From: DTPU01 sp963827855 | GTDB taxonomy: Bacteria > Planctomycetota > Phycisphaerae > Sedimentisphaerales > Anaerobacaceae | Length of the DNA: 64,000 nucleotides | Direction: 5' to 3' | NCBI GenBank assembly: GCA_963827855.1 | Contig: CAWHBY010000002.1 | Coordinates: 558,001-622,000, forward strand | Shown here: positions 10,101-17,672 of the stretch, piece after piece | Numbering within the stretch: position 1 is the stretch's first letter | Layout: each line of letters opens with the position of its first letter | The notes under the pieces: model-generated | Databases searched by the model: none | Told to the model about the DNA's origin: nothing | The model's input: only the letters and a program-made list of their open reading frames with translations | Program-made: the position numbers and the translations under genes

Positions 10101-10803
10101 TGCGGCGACCCTCACCCACGGCCTCGGCCGCGCGGCTGCCCGGCGCAAGGGCCAGACGCTTGTCCGCGATGGAGGTCTCCAGGACCTTGCACGTGTCATA
10201 CTCCAGGCGGAACACGTCAGGCTGCACCTGGCCCGAGACGACCGTCTCACCCAGCCCCCAGTTGGCCTCCACGAGCATCTCATGGCGGCTGGCGTCCCGT
10301 GGATCGACGGTGAAGAGGACGCCCGCGACGTCTGCGGGGACCAACCGCTGGACGATCACGGCCATGGCCACGGTCGAAGGGTCTATCGAGTGCTCACGGA
10401 GATAGGTCTGCACGCGGCTGGCCGCCAGGCTCGCCCAACACCGCTCGACCGCGTCCACGACGGCCTGCTCGCCCTGGACGTTGAGAAAGGTCTCATACTG
10501 TCCGGCCATGGATGCGCCGGCCATGTCCTCTGCGGTCGCAGAGGATCGCACCGCGACCAAGGGGGCGCCCAGGCTGCGGTACGCTGAGCGGATCTCCTCT
10601 GCCACCTCGCCGGGCACGGCGAGGGTCCCGTCCTTGCCGCTGGACCGGGCACGGGCGTAGACATACGCCTCTGTGCTGACGACGCAGCCGTCGGGGACCG
10701 GGAAGCCGGCCTGAGCGAGCCTGGCCAGGCTGGCGGCCTTGCCGCCCACCAGGGCGGTGTCATGGGACTCAGACAGCGGCAGGGCGAATCTCTTCGCAGG
10801 CAT
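7144..10803 (-). CDS. PEP-utilising phosphotransferase fused to a YidC/EMC3 (DUF106)-like membrane domain
   Basis: The protein has 1219 residues. Residues of about 1-310 are the PEP-synthase/PPDK ATP-grasp domain (GGKAASLARLAQAGFPVPDG and SSATAEDMAGASMAGQYETF). A long middle domain follows. The swivelling phospho-His domain carries ECGGTLSHGAVVAREMG with the catalytic His near 785. The C-terminal PEP-binding TIM barrel of true PEP synthase is absent, so the soluble part has the layout of rifampin phosphotransferase. After it come a TM (about 868-888), then a TM followed by a charged coiled-coil segment (LLVQRLLTDNPRLLEAQARA), another TM (MVPVGLLLGALVMPFVWF), an extracytoplasmic domain of about 180 residues and a last TM. 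This TM/coiled coil/TM/TM order is that of DUF106/EMC3 insertases. The start at 10803 shares one base with the upstream stop (TGATG). The substrate is unknown. Confidence 0.8.
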   Translation of the reverse strand: MPAKRFALPLSESHDTALVGGKAASLARLAQAGFPVPDGCVVSTEAYVYARARSSGKDGTLAVPGEVAEEIRSAYRSLGAPLVAVRSSATAEDMAGASMAGQYETFLNVQGEQAVVDAVERCWASLAASRVQTYLREHSIDPSTVAMAVIVQRLVPADVAGVLFTVDPRDASRHEMLVEANWGLGETVVSGQVQPDVFRLEYDTCKVLETSIADKRLALAPGSRAAEAVGEGRRSQPCLAARDVAGLWRLGRRVADHFGRPMDLEWAISGGEVFLLQARPITTLQGMETQQQILGIAQAHLHRQLAAGHGPWVLHNLAETLPHPTPLTWSVVRRFMSGAGGFGAMYRQAGFEPSPSVCKDGFLENVAGRIYMDVSLAPEMMFEGFPFAYDLEQLKTSPDASQTPPTLPTGSVWKRWEAGRKLKVAVLRLDGLAARLERELRDHLFAEVTSYVAKAKALNLEALPSDRLQELWREHQTWALEVFGPRLLMPGLIGAMAMGQLRDFLQENVWDEDAEALCRRISSGGQPDRTVTANAELYEVGKGHGSLKAWLAEHGHRAAGEFDLAASRWREIPSTVREMAARLATGEGPLDRLGRSTEQVDACVTTISLRLGDTERGEFDRLVGLTRRYLVLREDSKDVLMLAYDLLRDVALEAGRRLGIGGDVFYVTADELLVSLRTGAAPTAMISQRKTVHAAEARLQLPRLIDAAVLSSLGRPRSVQPAAGGHTAFAVSGGEASGPARIVHSPTEAGDLGHGYILVCPSTDPSWTPLFVNAAGLVLECGGTLSHGAVVAREMGLPAVVLADATRLFKEGQEICVDGLHGWAGPVQDADGQRQGGTLVNAEDTAIPRELIPPPAGRKDRLATQVSTWAAAGWVVFLAAFFLLPQAWVQQPVMGVMDKVLWPVVKSLGRPAVVGVVAAAVAILTLLVQRLLTDNPRLLEAQARAASLRKQAAGLNRSSPRHGALIRQVAAVQARTLTAAMVPVGLLLGALVMPFVWFRQRVDPAAWSPEPGSSVQIVASVDSDWNQPVRLGVQPPLMIDDSTPQSRRLPAIRATLERLLALYLQPHSDANEPWELKVAPDLDHGQAARDLESYLAAGVPAQGITWLVRTPEARSGRFDVKVAAEGHPAVTAEVVLGADCPPSPARVAGPAGSPVRQLRIVVPRPKVKSVFWQPLALLAGHDAIPFASRLAAMDVGWLWLYILVYVPVLMLTRFVLKVA

Positions 10804-12443
10804 CAGTCTGCACTCCCTGTGCCGGACAGGCACCGCAATCCACCGGTTTCGCTGCCGACGATGATCCATCCGTCCGCGACCCGTGGCGAGGCCAACGTGA
10901 GGCCGGTCCCGGGTTTGGCCTGGTCGTTCAGACCGATTTTCTCCAGGACCTTTCCATCCCGGCTGTCCAGGGCGGCCAGGATGCCGTCGCTGCTGGTCGC
11001 GTACACCCGCTTGCCCGTGAATGCGCAGCCGCCCAACACGGGCGAGCTGCCGCTGATCCGCGTCTTCCACAGAAGCGAGCCATCCTTCAGCGACAGGGCT
11101 GCCACGTCGCCGCTCCGAACCGGACAGATCAGCACTCCATCCTTGCAGGCGACGCCGCCCAGGACTGCGTCGTCCAGGCGGGTCTGCCAGAGGAGTGTCC
11201 CGGTCTTGCGGTCCAGTACGGCCACCAGACCCTGGGGATTGCGGTTGGAATGCACCATGTCACCATTGCCGCCTCCCACGATCACGCTGTCGCCCGCCAG
11301 CGTGACGGGCCCGGTGATCGGCTGGTCAACGGCCGTTCGCCACACGATCCGGTTCAATCCCCTGGCCGCCAACTGCTCGTCAGACTCGCTCCGGAGGGCA
11401 ACCACTGCGCAGCCGTTCAGTCCACTGCCGATGTAGACCATCCCGTCACTATCCACTGCAGGAGAGCTTTCAGGGTCATTCACGCCCTGACGCCAGAGCA
11501 GCGTGCCGTCCGAGATCCTTACCGCAAGACAGAAGCCGGGATCGCCGGACGCCCTTCTATCCTGACCTTCCACCGCACCTGCGCCCACGACCGCGAGATC
11601 GCCGTGCACTGCGGGCGATGATTCGATGTGCAGGGGCGTCTTCACCGCCCATCTGAGTTGGCCCGTCTCTGCTGCAAAACACAGCAATGAGCAATCCCGG
11701 TCCTCGTGCAGCCCTTGGCCGATCACGAGGGATTTGCCGTCCTCACTCAAGGCCGGAGAGCTGAAGAAGGGACGCAGAGATTCACCCTTCATCTCGGTGA
11801 TCTGCCAGATCGGCTTGCCGGTCTTGCGGTCAAGACACGCCAGCAGACCCGTATAGCCACCAAGATCCGTCTGGCAGCCTGCTGCGAAGACGCGGTCGCC
11901 TGCCACCACGGCCGTACCGAGAAACAGCGTATCTTCAGGTTGGAAGCTCCACAGCCGGGCCAGGCCCATTGGAGAGGGTCCTCCTGAGTAGAGGCTCCTG
12001 GAGAAGTCCTGTTGCACGCCAGCCTGGATTGTCGGCTCCTGCGGCCGCGGCTCCGGCTGCGGTTGAGCGGGGCTCTCAGCGACTGAGACTGCACGAGCAG
12101 CCGCTGCAGGCGGTACGCCGGTAGGCGCCTGCCTGAGCTGCTGCTGGGCGATGAGGTCTTCTGCGACCTTGGCCCAATCACAGGGCACGACCGCAGTCAC
12201 ACTGCCCTCCTTTGTGCCGCGGACGCGCCTGGCGTGGCCCGTGAATATCATCGCCGCGCAGGCGGCCATCACCATCAGCACAGCCATAGACGCAGCAGCC
12301 ACCCAGGGCCGTCTGCGACAGAGGCCCCACAACTCTGCAGGCCTCAGCACCAGCACGGCCACACTGGTGATGGCAGTCACTAGCGTGGGAAGAACCGCTG
12401 CCCCCACGTTCACGAAGATAGGCACGACTGCTAGGGTATCCAT
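10803..12443 (-). CDS. Membrane-anchored PQQ-like beta-propeller protein
   Basis: This protein has 546 residues. Two hydrophobic segments at the N terminus (about 5-33 and 45-67) anchor it. A Pro/Gln-rich linker of about 90 residues follows, then a BamB/PQQ-type eight-bladed propeller (about 165-540). The propeller shows repeated blade motifs such as LLACLDRKTGKPIWQ, LVAVLDRKTGTLLWQTR and VAALSLKDGSLLWKTRI. No quinoprotein catalytic residues were identified, so a structural or binding role on the outer face is likelier than dehydrogenase activity. It is the first gene of a two-gene unit with the PEP/EMC3 fusion, with a 1-base overlap. The upstream regulatory element links it to the two-component system. 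The exact function is unknown. Confidence 0.8.
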   Translation of the reverse strand: MDTLAVVPIFVNVGAAVLPTLVTAITSVAVLVLRPAELWGLCRRRPWVAAASMAVLMVMAACAAMIFTGHARRVRGTKEGSVTAVVPCDWAKVAEDLIAQQQLRQAPTGVPPAAAARAVSVAESPAQPQPEPRPQEPTIQAGVQQDFSRSLYSGGPSPMGLARLWSFQPEDTLFLGTAVVAGDRVFAAGCQTDLGGYTGLLACLDRKTGKPIWQITEMKGESLRPFFSSPALSEDGKSLVIGQGLHEDRDCSLLCFAAETGQLRWAVKTPLHIESSPAVHGDLAVVGAGAVEGQDRRASGDPGFCLAVRISDGTLLWRQGVNDPESSPAVDSDGMVYIGSGLNGCAVVALRSESDEQLAARGLNRIVWRTAVDQPITGPVTLAGDSVIVGGGNGDMVHSNRNPQGLVAVLDRKTGTLLWQTRLDDAVLGGVACKDGVLICPVRSGDVAALSLKDGSLLWKTRISGSSPVLGGCAFTGKRVYATSSDGILAALDSRDGKVLEKIGLNDQAKPGTGLTLASPRVADGWIIVGSETGGLRCLSGTGSAD

Positions 12444-12482
12444 GGCTTCATCCTGCGATAGTCCGTTGTCATGACGGGATGT

Positions 12483-12516
12483 AGTATGGACGCGGTAACC
12501 TTAAGACAACGTGAAG
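12483..12516 (-). promoter_or_regulatory. Second predicted response-regulator box, PQQ/PEP operon
   Basis: On the minus strand the sequence reads CTTCAC (12516-12511), GTTGT, CTTAAG (12505-12500), 11 bases, then CATACT (12488-12483) as a -10-like hexamer. Across the 19 bases from CTTCA to AGGT, 16 match the element at 7124-7142, and the distance to the -10-like hexamer is identical. It lies about 40 bases upstream of the PQQ-propeller ATG at 12443. It also sits close to the divergent promoter at 12539-12568, so it could influence both directions. Confidence 0.58.
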
Positions 12517-12538
12517 TCCCGCGTTGTCGCCAAATCGC

Positions 12539-12568
12539 TTGACTTCGTACCCTCTAGTACGGGATAAT
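12539..12568 (+). promoter_or_regulatory. Sigma70-like promoter of the LamG surface protein
   Basis: TTGACT (12539-12544) and GATAAT (12563-12568) are separated by 18 bases. The spacer contains a small inverted repeat (CGTAC CCTCTA GTACG) that could be an operator. The predicted transcript start near 12575 leaves a leader of about 48 bases before the ATG at 12623. Confidence 0.55.
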
Positions 12569-12622
12569 CTGGACAATGAAGAGGTCATCTGCCCAGGTAT
12601 CCCAGGCAAATGGAGGATGGTT

Positions 12623-15562
12623 ATGGCAACAAGAACGATTCGTCTCACGTCCCTGGCAATGGTTGTCTGTGTAGCCCTGTCTCACCTCGTTCAGGCTGCA
12701 GATCCGAGCTTGATTGGGTGGTGGAAGTTCGATGAGGGAACCGGCACTCTGGCCAAGGATAGCTCAGGCCACGGCAACGATGGAAACATCCTCGGCAGTC
12801 CAACCTGGACCCCTGGGGTATCTGGCAGCGGCCTGGAATTCAACGGACAGAATGTCTATGTAAACACCGGCAAGAGCCTCCTGAACAACGTAGCGGCCTT
12901 CACCTACGCGGGTTGGGTCAGCGCGAGCAACACCACGGTCTATTCGAGCCTCTTCGGTCAGAACGAGCTGATCGAGTTTGGATTCACCTCTGAGAGCGGA
13001 GGCCGACTGGGAACCTGGATGGCCGGCAACGGGTGGGCTTTCGTGGGCGCCCAGTACCCCTACACGTATCCCTCGTGGCACCACGTGGCCCTGACTGCCG
13101 ACCCTGCGGCCGTGATCATCTACATTGACGGACAGGAGCAGGCCAGAGGAACAGGCGGCATGACGAGCACGGGCACCTCGTCCTTCTTCTTCAGCATCGG
13201 CGGAGCGGTCTTCAATACAACCGGCGACTGGTTCCTGGGTGAGATGGACGACGTCCGCCTCTACACGCGGGCGCTGGCTGCGGATGAACTGCCGGGCATC
13301 ATGCGCGGCGCTTCGCTAGACCTCGCCGCCAATCCCGTACCTGCGAATAGGGCCACGGACGTGCCGAGTGACACGGCCTTGGCCTGGGATGCCGGCGTGT
13401 ATGCCAAGACCCATGACGTCTACCTCGGGACCGGCCTCGACGACGTCAACTCGGCCGCCAGGTCCCACCCCAATGGATCGCTCGTCAGTCAGGGCCAGGA
13501 CGGCCTGACCTACTCGCCTGCCACACCCCTGGCGTTCGGCCAGACCTACTATTGGCGGGTCGATGAGGTGAATGCTGCGCCTGACTCCTCGATCCACGCG
13601 GGCGAGACCTGGAGCTTCGCGGTTGAGCCCTATGGCTATCCGGTCAAGCCCATCAAGGCGACCGCCTCCGGCTCGATGACGGCCGCCATGGGACCCGAGA
13701 AGACGATCGACGGCTCAGGTCTGGACGCCCTGGACCAGCACCTGCAAGCGGCGTCCCAGATGTGGCTGAGCAAGAAGAACTCGTCTCCCATCTGGATCCA
13801 GTATGAGTTTGACGGCGTGTACAGCCTCTACCAGATGTGGGTGTGGAACTCCAACCAGGTCGTCGAGTCTCAGGTCGGCTTCGGCGCCCAGGACGTGACG
13901 ATCGAGACCTCCACAGACGGTTCGACCTGGACGAGCCTGGCCGGCGTGCCGGAGTTCAACCAGGCCACGGGCGAGCCGAACTACGTGCACAACACCACAG
14001 TGGACTTTGGCGGAGTGCTCGCCCGTTACGTCAAGCTGACGATCAACAGCAGTTGGTCGGGCAGCACCAAGCAGGCAGGTCTGGCCGAGGTACGGTTTCT
14101 CTATGTCCCCGTGAAGGCCTTTACGCCTTCACCGGCCTTGGCCGCAACGGGCGTCTCAGTCAACGACTCACTGAATTGGCGACCGGGCCGCAAGGCGGCC
14201 AGCCACCAGGTCACTGTCAGCACGGATCCGAAGGCAGTGGCGAACGACGCAGCCACGGTCAAAACGGTGACCCAGCACACCCTGGCCCTGGGACCGCTGG
14301 GTCTCGACTATGGCAGGACCTATTACTGGAAGGTGAACGAAGTCAACGACGCGGCATCGCCCTCTGTCTGGGAAGGCGACGTGTGGAGCTTCACGACCAT
14401 CGGCTACGCGGTGGTGGATGACTTTGAGTCGTACGACGACAAGTGTAACCGGGTGTTCTTCGCCTGGGTCGATGGGTTCGGCCATAGCGGCTCTTCGGAA
14501 TGCAGCGTCGCGCCGTCAGCAGGCAACGCCACCGGCTCCACCGTGGGCAACGTGAATCCCCCCTTTGCCGAAAAGAGCATCGTCCACGGAGGCAGCCAGG
14601 CCATGCCCTTGGCCTATGACAACACCCGCAGCCCGTTCTACTGCGAGGCCCAGAGAGAGTGGCCCGCGCCGCAGTCCTGGACCGGTCACGGCGTCGACAC
14701 CCTCGTGGTGTACCTGCGGGGTACAGCCCCGGCCTTTGTGGAGACCTCACCGGGCACCCTCCTCATGAACGGCATCGGCACAGACGTCTGGGATGCCTCG
14801 GACCAGTTCCGGTTCGTGTACAAGACCCTCAAGGGCAACGGCTCGATCGTCGCCAAGGTCGAGAGTGTCGCCACGTCGCACGAGTGGGCCAAGGCCGGCG
14901 TCATGATCCGCGAAAGCGTCTCCTCGGGATCGACCCATGCCTTCTGTGCCGCGACGCCCACCGCCAGCCACGGCATCTCGTTCCAGCGCCGCATCGACAC
15001 GGATGTCGCCAGTAACCAGAGCACAGACGTCGCCAATACGCCGCTTCCGCGCTGGGTCAGGGTGACCCGCAGCGGCATCACCTTCACCGCCCAGTACTCA
15101 TCGGACGGAAAGACCTGGATGGACGTCACGACGACCTCGCCCGTGACGATCAACATGGGCAACGACGTCCTCGTGGGCCTAGCCGTGACCAGCCATGCGG
15201 CCACGACGGCCACGAGCGCCAGGTTCTCGAACGTCTCGACGACAGGCAGTGTCTCGGGGTCCTGGCAGGTGGCAGAGATCGGCGCCAGCCAGCCGAGCGG
15301 CAATCTGCCTGAGCCCTTCTATCTGGCAGTGCAGGACAGCGCCGGCACTGTGAAGGTCGTCACCCACCCGGATCCCACGGTCATCTCTACGGGCACCTGG
15401 CAAGAATGGAGCATCCCGCTGACTCAGTTCACCTCCAGCGGTGTGAACCTGACCAGCGTCAAGAAGATGTTCGTGGGCATCGGCGACCGCACCTCGCCGA
15501 GGACGGGCAATGCAGGCAAACTCACCATCGACGACATCCGCCTCACCCGCGTGGGGCCATAG
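12623..15562 (+). CDS. Large secreted LamG / F5-8C (discoidin) surface protein
   Basis: The chosen ATG at 12623 has GGAGG six bases upstream; an earlier ATG at 12617 directly abuts the SD and is less likely. A signal peptide (SLAMVVCVALSHLVQA) precedes a LamG/concanavalin-like domain starting GWWKFDEGTG (about 20-235). Next come an Fn3-like module (NPVPANRATDVPSDTALAWD), a discoidin/F5-8C module (about 345-500), a second Fn3-like module and the class-typical VDDFESYDDKCNRVFFAWVD block. A DUF1349-like segment around 715-870 (FRFVYKTLKGNGSIVAKVES) leads to a terminal beta module ending GKLTIDDIRLTR. The role is probably carbohydrate binding at the cell surface. The middle of about 430 residues is strongly similar to the protein at 60612-63641. 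Confidence 0.87.
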   Translation: MATRTIRLTSLAMVVCVALSHLVQAADPSLIGWWKFDEGTGTLAKDSSGHGNDGNILGSPTWTPGVSGSGLEFNGQNVYVNTGKSLLNNVAAFTYAGWVSASNTTVYSSLFGQNELIEFGFTSESGGRLGTWMAGNGWAFVGAQYPYTYPSWHHVALTADPAAVIIYIDGQEQARGTGGMTSTGTSSFFFSIGGAVFNTTGDWFLGEMDDVRLYTRALAADELPGIMRGASLDLAANPVPANRATDVPSDTALAWDAGVYAKTHDVYLGTGLDDVNSAARSHPNGSLVSQGQDGLTYSPATPLAFGQTYYWRVDEVNAAPDSSIHAGETWSFAVEPYGYPVKPIKATASGSMTAAMGPEKTIDGSGLDALDQHLQAASQMWLSKKNSSPIWIQYEFDGVYSLYQMWVWNSNQVVESQVGFGAQDVTIETSTDGSTWTSLAGVPEFNQATGEPNYVHNTTVDFGGVLARYVKLTINSSWSGSTKQAGLAEVRFLYVPVKAFTPSPALAATGVSVNDSLNWRPGRKAASHQVTVSTDPKAVANDAATVKTVTQHTLALGPLGLDYGRTYYWKVNEVNDAASPSVWEGDVWSFTTIGYAVVDDFESYDDKCNRVFFAWVDGFGHSGSSECSVAPSAGNATGSTVGNVNPPFAEKSIVHGGSQAMPLAYDNTRSPFYCEAQREWPAPQSWTGHGVDTLVVYLRGTAPAFVETSPGTLLMNGIGTDVWDASDQFRFVYKTLKGNGSIVAKVESVATSHEWAKAGVMIRESVSSGSTHAFCAATPTASHGISFQRRIDTDVASNQSTDVANTPLPRWVRVTRSGITFTAQYSSDGKTWMDVTTTSPVTINMGNDVLVGLAVTSHAATTATSARFSNVSTTGSVSGSWQVAEIGASQPSGNLPEPFYLAVQDSAGTVKVVTHPDPTVISTGTWQEWSIPLTQFTSSGVNLTSVKKMFVGIGDRTSPRTGNAGKLTIDDIRLTRVGP

Positions 15563-15639
15563 ACGGTCCGAGGGTGGGCCCCGGAATGGGACCAGAGGCT
15601 GGGTCGGTGCAAGGGCACCGCAGCCTGCCTGAAGGAATG

Positions 15640-15660
15640 GCGGCGCGGTGCCGGCGCCGC
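15640..15660. other. Strong GC hairpin between LamG and DUF4091 genes
   Basis: GCGGCGC (15640-15646) pairs with GCGCCGC (15654-15660) across a 7-base loop. There is no T-run after it, so it is not a canonical terminator. It lies 22 bases upstream of the next ATG, next to a TATAAG hexamer, and could shield or modulate the start of the downstream gene. Confidence 0.4.
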
Positions 15661-15682
15661 GATGATATAAGGGGCCCAAGCC

Positions 15683-17629
15683 ATGGTCTGTAAGAGAACG
15701 AATCTTGTCATCGCGGTTGTCTGGGGCGTGAGCCGGATTGCCAGTGCGGCAGGGGACGCGGGCAGCCCCCTTGCGGTCTGGGCGGTTGACCCGCACATCA
15801 AGGTGTTTCGAGATACCCCACCTCCCGGGACCGCAGGTGCGGTGGCCCTGCGAGCGGCACGCAATGAGTACGAGTCCGGCCAGGTGGCCATCCGTTCCAG
15901 GGGACCGCTGAAGGCGGGGCGGATCGAGCTGTCGCCTCTTCGCCCCAGTGGCGGCGGCGCGAGCATAGGACCCGACCACTTCACCTGGAACTTCGTGGGC
16001 TTCATCCCCCTCAAGAAGAACACACGCAGCTCTGAGGCCACGTGGATACGTCGTGCCCCATGCGAGGTGCCCGACGTACTCCTGGAGAGCCGGACCCTGG
16101 ACCTGGCGGCGGAGACCACACAGCCCGTGTGGCTGACCGTGTTCATACCCAAGGAGACCGCCCCAGGCACGTACCGTGGCGAAGTGGTTGCCATCGCGGG
16201 TGGAAGCCGGTCGGTCGTCCCCGTGACCTTGACCGTTGACCCCTTCACCCTCCCCGATGACCGCCATCTCTACGTGACCAACTGGTTCAGCCTTCAGAAC
16301 ATCGCCAAGGCCCACGGGACAGAGATGTGGTCCGAGCCATTCTGGACCGTCCTGGATCGGTACGCCCGCTTCATGGCCGATCACCGTCAGAACGTCTTCA
16401 ATGTGCCCTGGAATATCATCGAGGTCGAGAGGCAAGGGGATGGACCGGTCACGTTCGGCTACCCCCACTTCGACCGGTACGTGGAGCTGTTCCAGCGAGC
16501 AGGCGCAGGCGACCGTATCGAGATCGTTCCGATCGCCAGGGCCCCTAATGGGTGGGGAACGGACGTCGTGCTGAACGACCTGCCGGTGACGGACATGAAG
16601 ACGGGAAGACAGACTACCCTGGGCCCGGAGCAGGGTCTGCGACCGATGTTGGCAGACCTCGAACGCCACCTCGACCAGCGAGGCTGGCTCTCCAAGACCA
16701 TGATCCACATCAGCGACGAGCCGACGCGCAGCAATCTGGCCTCGTGGCGCAAGGCCTCAGACTTTGTTCACCAGGCTGCCCCTCGCCTGCGTCGCATCGA
16801 TGCCATCGAGACGATCGACTTTGCCGGGGCCCTGGAGGTGTGGGTGCCCAAGCTGAACCATTTCGAGCGGTGGCGGCAGGCCTTCGAGGCCCGCAGAGCG
16901 GACGGCGAGTTCTGGTACTACATCTGCTGCGACCCGTACGGCAACGTGTACCCCAACCGGTTCCTGGACTTCCCTCTGAGCCAGATCCGGTCGCTGCATT
17001 GGATCAACTTCTCGGAACGCCTCGGCGGCTACCTGCACTGGGGCCTGAATCATTGGACGGGCGATCCCTTTGGCACGCCGGATGAAGGCCTGCCTCCGGG
17101 CGACACGCACGTGATCTATCCTGGGAGCCATGGGCCCCTCAGTTCCATCCGCTGGGAGATCGAACGGGAGAGCATCGAGGACTTCGAGTACCTCTGTCTT
17201 CTGTGCTCAAAGACGGCAGAGGCGAAAAACCGCCTCGGGAAGCCCGCTGCCTGGGTGGACGTCCGAAGGCGGGCTGAGGAACTTGCTCGCCGTGTGGTCC
17301 CCGCCATTACGGACTGCGAGAAAGACCCTGCAAAGATCCTTGCCGTGCGCACCGCCATTGCCGATGAGATCATCGCCCTCGACCGGCAGCCGCTTCTGAT
17401 CGTCCAAACGGAGCCGAGCGATGGCTCCACGGTCGTGGAAGGCCCGATTGTCGTGGAGGTCTGGGGGATCACGGAGCCCGGCGCAGTGGTCAAGGTCAAC
17501 GGAACGCCGGTAGATGTGGCAGCAGACGGAACCTTCGTTGGCCGCGCCATGCACGAGGCCGTCGTGGAGGCAGAGCACAACGGCAAGAAGCAGACCTCGT
17601 CCATGCGGCGATTCGTCCTGAGGCAATGA
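15683..17629 (+). CDS. GH123/DUF4091-type secreted glycoside hydrolase-like protein
   Basis: This protein has 648 residues with an N-terminal signal segment (NLVIAVVWGVSRIASAAG). An N-terminal beta-sandwich (about 25-190) precedes a TIM-barrel-like region containing WFSLQNIAKAHG, MIHISDEPTRSNL (a plausible acidic active-site loop) and WYYICCDPYGNVYPN. The segment GPLSSIRWEIERESIEDFEY is typical of the DUF4091 domain in GH123-like proteins. The last 80 residues (QTEPSDGSTVVEGPIVVEV) are an Ig-like module. GH123 members are N-acetylgalactosaminidases, but many DUF4091 proteins are uncharacterised, so substrate specificity is not inferred. It follows the LamG gene by 120 bases on the same strand. 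Confidence 0.82.
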   Translation: MVCKRTNLVIAVVWGVSRIASAAGDAGSPLAVWAVDPHIKVFRDTPPPGTAGAVALRAARNEYESGQVAIRSRGPLKAGRIELSPLRPSGGGASIGPDHFTWNFVGFIPLKKNTRSSEATWIRRAPCEVPDVLLESRTLDLAAETTQPVWLTVFIPKETAPGTYRGEVVAIAGGSRSVVPVTLTVDPFTLPDDRHLYVTNWFSLQNIAKAHGTEMWSEPFWTVLDRYARFMADHRQNVFNVPWNIIEVERQGDGPVTFGYPHFDRYVELFQRAGAGDRIEIVPIARAPNGWGTDVVLNDLPVTDMKTGRQTTLGPEQGLRPMLADLERHLDQRGWLSKTMIHISDEPTRSNLASWRKASDFVHQAAPRLRRIDAIETIDFAGALEVWVPKLNHFERWRQAFEARRADGEFWYYICCDPYGNVYPNRFLDFPLSQIRSLHWINFSERLGGYLHWGLNHWTGDPFGTPDEGLPPGDTHVIYPGSHGPLSSIRWEIERESIEDFEYLCLLCSKTAEAKNRLGKPAAWVDVRRRAEELARRVVPAITDCEKDPAKILAVRTAIADEIIALDRQPLLIVQTEPSDGSTVVEGPIVVEVWGITEPGAVVKVNGTPVDVAADGTFVGRAMHEAVVEAEHNGKKQTSSMRRFVLRQ

Positions 17630-17672
17630 ACCTGCCGGGATCCTGCGTCCAGGCCGCCGACAGAGATCGGGG

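Noticed and set aside
7144..10803. Calling the PEP protein a housekeeping PEP synthase (ppsA)
   Set aside because: The C-terminal PEP/pyruvate-binding barrel is missing and is replaced by membrane segments, so the normal reaction is unlikely.
15640..15660. Hairpin considered as the LamG terminator
   Set aside because: It is 78 bases after the stop and lacks a T-run, so it is not a canonical intrinsic terminator.
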